From positions 605,751 to 669,750 of the forward strand of contig BQMF02000221.1 of NCBI GenBank assembly GCA_027922465.2: 64,000 nucleotides of DNA, written 5' to 3'. Origin of the DNA: Turritopsis dohrnii. Its lineage: Eukaryota > Cnidaria > Hydrozoa > Anthoathecata > Oceaniidae. Position numbers and translations under genes: made by a program. This document shows positions 56,644 to 64,000 of this stretch, piece after piece. Each line of letters starts with the position of its first letter. The first letter of the stretch is position 1. The notes beneath the pieces were generated by a model. It made no database searches and was not told the DNA's origin. It worked only from the letters and a program-made list of their open reading frames with translations.

Positions 56644-57502
56644 CTAGCCGCCAAGGCGGCGTCGCTCGCCGCCTATGTCCACCTGCTCTGTATCACTGTA
56701 TCAATAAATGTCAAATTTCCTTATATACGGCTCGTACAACTTGTGTTCAACCAGAAGCAGATTCGAAGTCACAACCTCTGGTAAAACCAATCTTTATCAG
56801 TGTAACAATACACCCAAAACGTAGAGAGAGGAAACTCCAACTTTTTTTAGCTTTTGTTTTAAAAAAGTTATGCGCTCTAACATGGGTGATATCAAACGTA
56901 AGGGGGAAATCGTTTCTCTTCTTAAAAAGATCACACAGGAGCAGAGAAAAAAAGGCACGTTCTAAATGAATAAAGAGAATAAAAAAACGTTCGATCAGAA
57001 GCGCTTAACAATTAAAAAAAGAAATTAAATTAAAAGAAAAGCAAAAAATTATTTTGTTTCATGATACTCTTTTTTTTACCTATCGTTTTTAAACATTTTG
57101 ATTGCTCGAAAAAAAAGTTTACCCGTCTCAGACAGTCAGGCAAGGATACGTTAGGATACACTGGCAAACATGCTGCCAAGTTCTGCCACTGCTGCTTTTT
57201 GTCCAAATTGTTTAATCAATTAGTTTCTTTGTATTTAGTTGATGTATTGTTTTCAAAGCCAACGTAGTCAACGTAGTCCTTGGAATATAAAACTAACAAT
57301 AATAATAAAAACAAAACGTTATTCCTATTAGTTCATCAGCCAAAAAAAGTCACGTTCGATTGGGGTTGCAATGTATTTGCTTCGAACTCACGTCGCACAC
57401 AAAAAAAGAAATAATTTCGCTCACAACTCAATCTACCATTTTGCGTGACTTACAAACAAACAAACAAACAAACAAACAGAGAATCGGCTATTAATATATA
57501 GA
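56644..57502 (-). mobile_element. Helitron tandem unit 1, right-arm copy
   Basis: Mirror of 33917-34774, with several single-base indels relative to the left arm. Confidence 0.75.
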
Positions 57503-57504
57503 CT

Positions 57505-58033
57505 ACCTTATTCATACTTATTTATGCTGGAGAATTTCTTGCGGCACTATTTCTTGTGGGATTTATTTTTGCAATTTTTTCATGAAATCCCCAAAAATTT
57601 CCTCGTTTTTTTCTCATTTTTAGAGCAAATTTATTTCTAAATTATATACGTAAAGGGGAAGTGAAATATATGGAAATAATGGACCCGAAACAAGAAGAAA
57701 TAATATTTTACTTTTTGGTCCGTCCGTATCATTATTAATACTATTACATTCAGAGCTTTTTTCTTCTTGTACAGGTAAAAAATGAGAAAGATTCTATTCT
57801 TTAGATTGTAAAAAGGGAATATTTTTTATATTATAGATAATAAAAACTGATGATGAGTAAAGGATATTTATTTTTTCAAATTTGTCTTTGAGTTGCACAA
57901 GTTTGTCCTGCAAATTTCAAGATTTTTGGCAAATTCGATAAACTAAGTCCAGCAAATCACGTTTTTTTAGGTTAGATTCACAACGAGTTGTCCCCTAATG
58001 AATTCTCCCGCAAACAATTTATATGAATAGGGT
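57505..58033. mobile_element. ACCYTATTCATA MITE, right-arm copy
   Basis: Mirror of 33383-33914, with a small length difference. Confidence 0.6.
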
Positions 58034-58152
58034 AACATATTTTACTCGCTGTTATATCAGGATTAATCCAACCTATATACAAACCTTTCTTTAATTTAGT
58101 TGCCATTTTGTTAGGTTCCACTTAGTCCTTAAAATATTGATATTTTCATTAC

Positions 58153-58240
58153 CAGTATCATAACCAATTCCTTAATTTTATTTTTCGTGAACTCAAAGTA
58201 GGCTGAACATGGGCGGCGAGCGACGCCGTCTTGGCAGCTA
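58153..58240 (+). mobile_element. Helitron 3' end, right-arm copy
   Basis: Mirror of 33175-33262: GGGCGGCGAGCGACGCCGTC followed by TTGGCAGCTA. Confidence 0.65.
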
Positions 58241-60804
58241 TCTATATATTAATTTTTAAAAGTTAATTTTCCTTCTTCATTAAATTTTACAAAATAATAA
58301 AATTTTTTTTATATAAAATATATACATAAATAGTGATTTAACAATGCCTGGTGACTTCAGCAATGGTTTCGTCAACCATGTTGATCTTCTTTGTAAGACT
58401 TCTTGAGCCTCGCAACATCAGCAGCATCGAACGGATGAGTGAAAAGTTATATCACTGTTCTGATCCACCCTTATGATAACGCTTGGTTCAACGTTGCGCT
58501 TTGTAGCTATCTTCTCGGATATCCTCGCGTAGAAAACTTTCGCCTCGACTGCCATTCCACCCGCTAATAAAAAACCCAAAGGAAAAAAGCTGCCTTGATC
58601 CACACGTTGGATTCTTTCATTATAATGGCGTTTCTTCTCATTTTCATTACGCTGGTAACATCGTTTCAGTGGAAGATTCTGGTGTTTCTTGGGCGTTCGG
58701 ATCGAAGACTCTGACATCCAGATAAGTTCTTTGGCCTTTGACCCAGAAATCCCTTGCAGCAATATCGAGACGCACTTCGTCGTTTCTCTTTGCGGTGGCG
58801 TATTGCATTACTTCACCCGTCAACTTTATCAGTTCGGGCTCGACTTCGACATCGTTGCAAACTTCAGATAGTGTGAGCTGTAATATCTCTGAGGTCATTG
58901 TGCCTTCGGATTACATAACCGCCGTTTTTGCAAGTTAACGCATGATGTAAATTGAATAAATCACCACAGGCACAACGGGATAGTAAATTTGGAATTGACC
59001 AATTATAGCGTAGACGTAGAGCATCCTAAAATTCTCTTTTATTGAGGTTGAAGTTGAATTCCTCTAGTGGTAGAGATGTCAACCAGTTTGACATCCCGTC
59101 CAACGTAATTTCATGTTGTCGTTGAGCTTTTGGCGACATTCTTGATAAAATTTCTTTGAGGTCGTTTTGGTTTCGTTCGTCTTTTTTAATTTTTTTTATT
59201 TCAAGCTTCACTCTTTTCTGATGTATGGTGTTGTCTTTGACTATGGCATCTTGATTCTTTATATTTTTTACCAGCTTTTCAGTGATTTTTCGTGAAGCCT
59301 CGTATTCGAAATCGGCCCTTTTTTCAACCTCATCGATTCCAAGGCCTCCCATCTTCACCGGTAGCGCTAGTAGTTTTCGTTCGTCGTCTGAGCAATTGTG
59401 TTCTCCAATGATCGAGGGTATAAGCTCTTGTCGCAGAATCTTCTCGATTTTGCTTAGGTGATCTGAAAGACCAGGGATGGTTCTCGTGGCGTAGGTGAAT
59501 TTATGTTTAAACCCAAAGACGAAGGCAGCATAGGCGGCTTGCGGTTGGACTTTGGCGATTTCAGAGAGAAGGTGTAGTTCTTCCTCCCATTTGTTGACCA
59601 TGTTGTTTATGTATTCATGCTTGAAGTCCAAGCTACCGATAACAGCTCCTAGGTGACGTTTTCCCGCTGACGTAATGTTAATTTCGGTACCCGAAAATAT
59701 TCTTTTCGCTTTTTCGAGATGTTCGGGTTTGACGATTAGGTATGATTTCGAGACATTTGCGAAGTAGCCATATTTTTTACCTTCTTCGGTAAGGACATTC
59801 CATCATGTGAGCAATCTTTCAAGTGTGCCAGCACCAGTAATATCGTCTGCAAAAGCTACCTGTAAAGCGGGATTTTCGAAAAGCAGAAGAAGAGTTAACA
59901 ATGGAACAAGTGCTAGTGCATATGAAGCCATAGCGGTGGGATCTCCTTGGGTAGCGCCTTTGTGTGATGTTATAGACGAAAACATAGATTTCAGGACATA
60001 GGTGCTGGATGTTATGTAGCATGGCTTGACGATTCACTGAATTAAAAGCGTTTTCGGCATCAACAAGGAGGACAGCTTCTGTCTCGTTCCATGCAAAAAT
60101 GTCTTGCATCGCATGAATTGCAGCCTTGGCTCCGGATTCGTGACCACCACACATTTGCAACCCACCAGTAGCTTTTTTCACGTCATTTTTCACAATCTTC
60201 ATGACAACTTTCCCTGCTATGCGTCTTAGTACTTCTCCTACACCTATTGGTCGTAGTCCAGGATTTTTGTCGAAGAAGATAAGTCTGCAGGCGAGGAAGG
60301 CTTCTAAGGAGGACGTTCCTCCTGTTGTTTGTTCGCATGATGTACATATTTTCTTGATCATTTCTGAAAAGGCTCTTCTCAAGTCAACCCCGGCGCCCCC
60401 GTAATGGTTCGAAACTAATATTTTACACCAGCCGGATGGGCCTGAACCACCTTTGGTTTTAAGAGCGGCTTCTTTTACAAGTTCTTCATCTATCGATTCA
60501 AAAATCACCGGATGGACCTCTGGAATTTCTCCTTGGATCAAAATGTCCGGATTGGCACGTTTACCTTCAGGATGTTTTTGTCGCAACTTTAATATGTCTC
60601 ATTGGTTAGTGGAAGGATGCCATTTGAGGTGTTGTTTGTGAGCAGTTTTAGTGCACTGTTAACATTTCCTTTTGACATATATCTTTCGAAGCGTTTCGAA
60701 ATCTGTGAAATTGATTTATTTCGTCGAGAAATTTTTTAGGCGTTGCTGGATGGTCTCAGCTTCAAAGAGTAGACTCTTGATATCACCTTCTTCTATATAT
60801 TAAT
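58241..60804 (-). mobile_element. Reverse transcriptase element with 13-bp target duplication, right-arm copy
   Basis: Mirror of 30612-33174. The 13-bp repeats are at 58241-58253 and 60792-60804 (TCTATATATTAAT on the plus strand). The nuclease-like C-terminus is more open here: one frame reads from TSEILQLTLSEVC through RLDIAARDFW to DPNAQE without a break (58647-58898), whereas the left arm is frameshifted near 32535. Conversely, this copy has frame changes near 58448-58472. Confidence 0.8.
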
Positions 60805-61440
60805 AGCCGATTCTCTGTTTGTCTATCACGCAAAATGGTAGATAAATAGTGAAAGTGACTATTTCATTTTATTTTGTGCGACGTCAGTGTGAAACCATTG
60901 CATTGAGACCCTAATCGAATGCGACGTTTAGGGGAAATTATCTCGGTAGCCAATAGGGATAACTGACGTTTTTGGGGTCCGCGATACAGGCGACGGGGTT
61001 ACAAAAAATTTGGGTGTAGCTTTTTTTAGGGACGGGTCTGTGACGTCATCAAAACTTTTGATCGATGATATCTCTGTAACGGTTGGTCGTAGCGAAACGA
61101 TCCCATACATTTTTTTGATCCGTTTTTCGAGCTCTACAACAAAGTTAATCATTTCTTTTGCAAAGTGATTATGATCTTTAGATTTTTGAGCATACAGTAG
61201 TTCGCGCCGACCTTAAGACCTATGGGCCTTTTGTTGTACTTCAATACCCCTTGCTTCGATCGAAAATACCTCGGCATATTAACGCTCTGAAATAGCATGA
61301 AATGGCGTTTTTAAGAAAAGTACCCAAAATATTTCTTTGCCGCCCAACCTTGGTGGGGGCGGTTTTAGTCAGTACACAGAAACAAAATTGTCCTGGTAAA
61401 AAAACCCCAAATCTATAAAAGAAACCCATACTTATCTTCA
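60805..61440 (+). mobile_element. Helitron-type 5' end segment, right-arm copy
   Basis: Mirror of 29976-30624 (the 13-bp start is shared with the target duplication). Confidence 0.6.
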
Positions 61441-61489
61441 ACAGCATTCCGCTGTTAGCCGAAAGGGCGGTGGTTCAAACCCACCCAAA
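61441..61489 (+). other. tRNA-Asn-like 3' half, right-arm copy
   Basis: Mirror of 29927-29975; reads directly on the plus strand as GCTGTTAGCCGAAAGG followed by the GGTGG/CCACC T-arm. Confidence 0.55.
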
Positions 61490-62072
61490 TAATTAGAAAA
61501 TATATTTTTTTTTAGAACTTAGTAACTTTTATTATACACAAAGCTAAATATTTACAAAAAGGAGTATATATAATTAGAAATAAATTAATATATTAATATA
61601 CATGTATATTATATAAGTTTGTTATTGTATTAATTATGCTTTCACAATGCCCAGGGCGTATTTGTATATAGTTGTTCAAAAATCGTTCAACTTTCTCTTT
61701 CGAAATTCAAAAACGTCATAAAATATTTCATGTTTGATGCTTCAGCTGATTTTTCACAAATCCTAATGCATGTAGGGGCATTTTGTTTGCATCTTGTTGT
61801 CTACTTGTTCATTCAGTGTTTTGCATGCTGTTCTGTTGATTTAATCCTTATTATTAACTCAGCGTTTTTACACATTTCGCCACCGACGGAAAACAAAGTA
61901 CGATGAACCAAGACCAAATTATGAAACTTCTCCGATTTTTATAAAAATTTGCACAAAGCACAATTGTGAAGGGTGCTCGCTTCGAATATACATCAATCGA
62001 ATCACCGTGCCTCACCCAGTGTTCTAATCAAGTATCATTTGCATTCTTCAAAATATATATGTGTGAAAAATT
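61490..62072. other. Lectin 3' flank, right-arm copy
   Basis: Mirror of 29343-29926, with one small difference near an A/T run at about 61500. No gene is recognised. Confidence 0.4.
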
Positions 62073-63675
62073 TTATGGAAAAATCCCAAATACCTGCAAC
62101 TCTCTGAAGTTCAAATCAACATTGTTATGTTGTTCTAAACGAAGAAATCGACCTTCTGCTTCACAAGGTAGATCAACAATAAGCTTTTTAAGAGCATCAC
62201 CCAGTTGTTTGCATGTGACAGAGATGGCGTCGTATGTGGGTCGCACTTTAATGTAAATAGAGGTTAACCTATGTTGGCAGCAGTCATCCCTGTTGTAAAT
62301 TCTGACTCTGAATATTCTGGAAACCTCTAACAAATCCACTTCCCACCACTTTGGCTTGTCTTTAGTTGTCTGAGCTCTTCCGATAAGTGATCCATCGTTG
62401 CCAAAGTTTGCCGTGTAACCATCACGCACGGAGGATTGGTTGGACGGTTTCCCTTCTGATAGTATAATAGCTCCTGAAAAATTAAACAGCTAACGAATAA
62501 GAAGAACTCAGTAAACATTTAATACGTCCTATTGTATGATGTACATTTTGAATGATACCTGAGAAAATTTGTGGGAATGGCATTTCCTTTTCCCTATCAA
62601 GAGTCAGAATGATAAAATATAAATTATAAAATATAAATAATAAAATATTCATACAAAGCTGTCTTCTTTATATAACATTTGCAAAGTCTATAAGTTCATG
62701 GAAAGTACATTTAATATTTGACTTACTTCTTGTTTTCATCACGGAGTACATCACTTTGATCGTGTCGCCCCATGTGTTTCCATTTGGGTAAGGTTCCATA
62801 TACAAGCCGGTCATGTATCCTGTGTGACATAATGAAAACCACCAGCCACCTCCACCGTGATTTGACGAACATTGTCCACCATTATTGTCTTGGTCTGTTG
62901 TTGAAAACGTCATATTATCGTATATTGACAACTGGTCTCCTGCAGTGTCTTTGCAAAAGTGGCAGAATCCATCGATTGACAGCTTATACATGTCCTCCTC
63001 TGAACCAACTTGAAATTGAAAATAACGAGCATATTTCTCTGTGTTATTGTCGCTTGTGAATTCCACAAAAAGTTCGTTCATACAGTGGCCAGTTAGTTGA
63101 TGGATTTTGTCATTACCTAACCATAACGATGCATGATTGGAACCAAAACCGTTCTTGTAATCGTCCCACGTTTTGTTGAACTCTAGTCCGTCATCAGTTC
63201 GTCGAAGTATCACTGTCCATCCACCACCATTACTTTCCATGTCACACCAGGCTAGAAATGTATCCATCCCATTGGGAGAGATTCTATAAATGCCACTTTT
63301 TCTGATACCATCAGCATACAAAGACAAGCAATCACTTCTTCTCCTTTTGTGCAGAAACTTGAAATTTGTTCTCACCACAAACTTATACTGTTGGAAGTTT
63401 ACAAACACACATGGATCGAAAACAAACAAATGACAGAAAACATGTTGTTGAACAGTTTCGATATTCACTCCTTCGCAACCTTCCTTATAGAAACAGTCGA
63501 TCATACACTGGTGTTCTAAATCTCTCTTCATCACAAATGTTGTTGTTAGATTCAGTGCCAATCCGATTTCATGCTGATGAAACATTCCATCCAATGAAAA
63601 CTGTTGATTTGATTTTGACGCCAATAACGTGGCGAAGAGAGTACGAAAGATGTATATACGAAAATGTAGAAGCAT
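62073..63675 (-). CDS. Secreted fibrinogen-domain/F5-8C lectin, right-arm copy
   Basis: Mirror of 27740-29342, with first exon 62727-63675 and second exon 62073-62473 on the minus strand. The translated protein is identical to the left-arm copy, including splice sites, so both would be functional if the palindrome is real. The two copies are transcribed toward each other across the 33-kb transposon-filled interior. Confidence 0.88.
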
Positions 63676-64000
63676 TATTTGATTTATGAACTGAAACTTT
63701 CGTCAATATGAAAAGTTTTTTTTTTTAGAATTTTGTGTTTTTATGTTGTATTGAGACGTTACAGATATTTCATTGATACATTGAATGAATACATTCATTG
63801 GATTGAATCGTTCCGTTTTGTGGCAGGATCACCATAGTTTTACTGTCCCTTCTCCCTACGCGATGTCAAGATGAAGTAGAAGGCAAGTTATTTATCCATT
63901 AGCAGAATGTGCGACCAACACAAGAATCTTAAGCAATTGAAAAATTGTCAACTGTAAAAAACATTTGAAATGGCAAAAAATAACGAATTAATCAAGATTT
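63676..64000. other. Lectin 5' flank, right-arm copy
   Basis: Mirror of 27415-27739: presumptive promoter region with no motif I can name. The mirror is still intact at the final base. Confidence 0.5.

Larger units (their letters stand above)
45799..64000 (-). repeat. Right arm of the palindrome
   Basis: Reverse complement of 27415-45613, with roughly 15-20 small differences noticed by eye. It continues to the last base of the window. Confidence 0.97.

Overview
This is animal nuclear DNA: AT-rich, with intron-split genes and many transposable elements. A cnidarian, most likely a hydrozoan, is the best guess. It rests on a secreted fibrinogen-domain plus F5/8C lectin, and on transposase and reverse-transcriptase families I recognise from Hydra- and coral-like genomes. 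The species is inference. I see no rRNA, no intact tRNA gene, no CRISPR array and no prokaryotic operon.

Left part, 1-27.4 kb, is single copy. It holds a DDE transposon with repeated subterminal motifs (1-3.5 kb), a small single-exon secreted cationic peptide (4.4-4.8 kb, minus), several MITEs, and a nine-exon SLC22-type transporter (9785-17601, plus). These are followed by a Tigger derivative, a broken lectin copy (19.2-20.4 kb, minus), and the terminal exons only of two conserved genes: a DOCK6/7/8-type exchange factor (22001-23980) and RAD54 (25804-26852, frameshifted). At least eight copies of one ~115-bp palindromic MITE are scattered through this part.

Right part, 27,415-64,000, is one very large, nearly perfect palindrome. 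Arms of about 18.2 kb (27415-45613 and 45799-64000) flank a unique 185-bp spacer. The palindrome is still running at the window edge, so the true arms may be longer. Each arm carries, from outside to centre: an intact two-exon lectin gene (signal peptide, fibrinogen C-terminal domain, F5/8C domain) transcribed toward the centre; a reverse transcriptase element with 13-bp target duplications inserted at a Helitron junction; three head-to-tail Helitron units; a CR1-like LINE with a 2A-like motif, broken by an ACGTTA-rich MITE that is itself broken by a Tigger derivative; and an R4/Dong-like element bounded by TAA repeats. Arm differences seen by eye are mostly single-base indels and nearly all lie at 32.5-36.6 kb.

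The palindrome is either a recent inverted duplication or gene-converted palindrome, or an assembly fold-back or haplotype join. The sequence alone cannot decide. If real, it doubles the lectin gene in convergent orientation and forms a strong hairpin substrate. Apart from the SLC22 gene, the lectin gene(s) and the small secreted peptide, everything identifiable is mobile or decaying.
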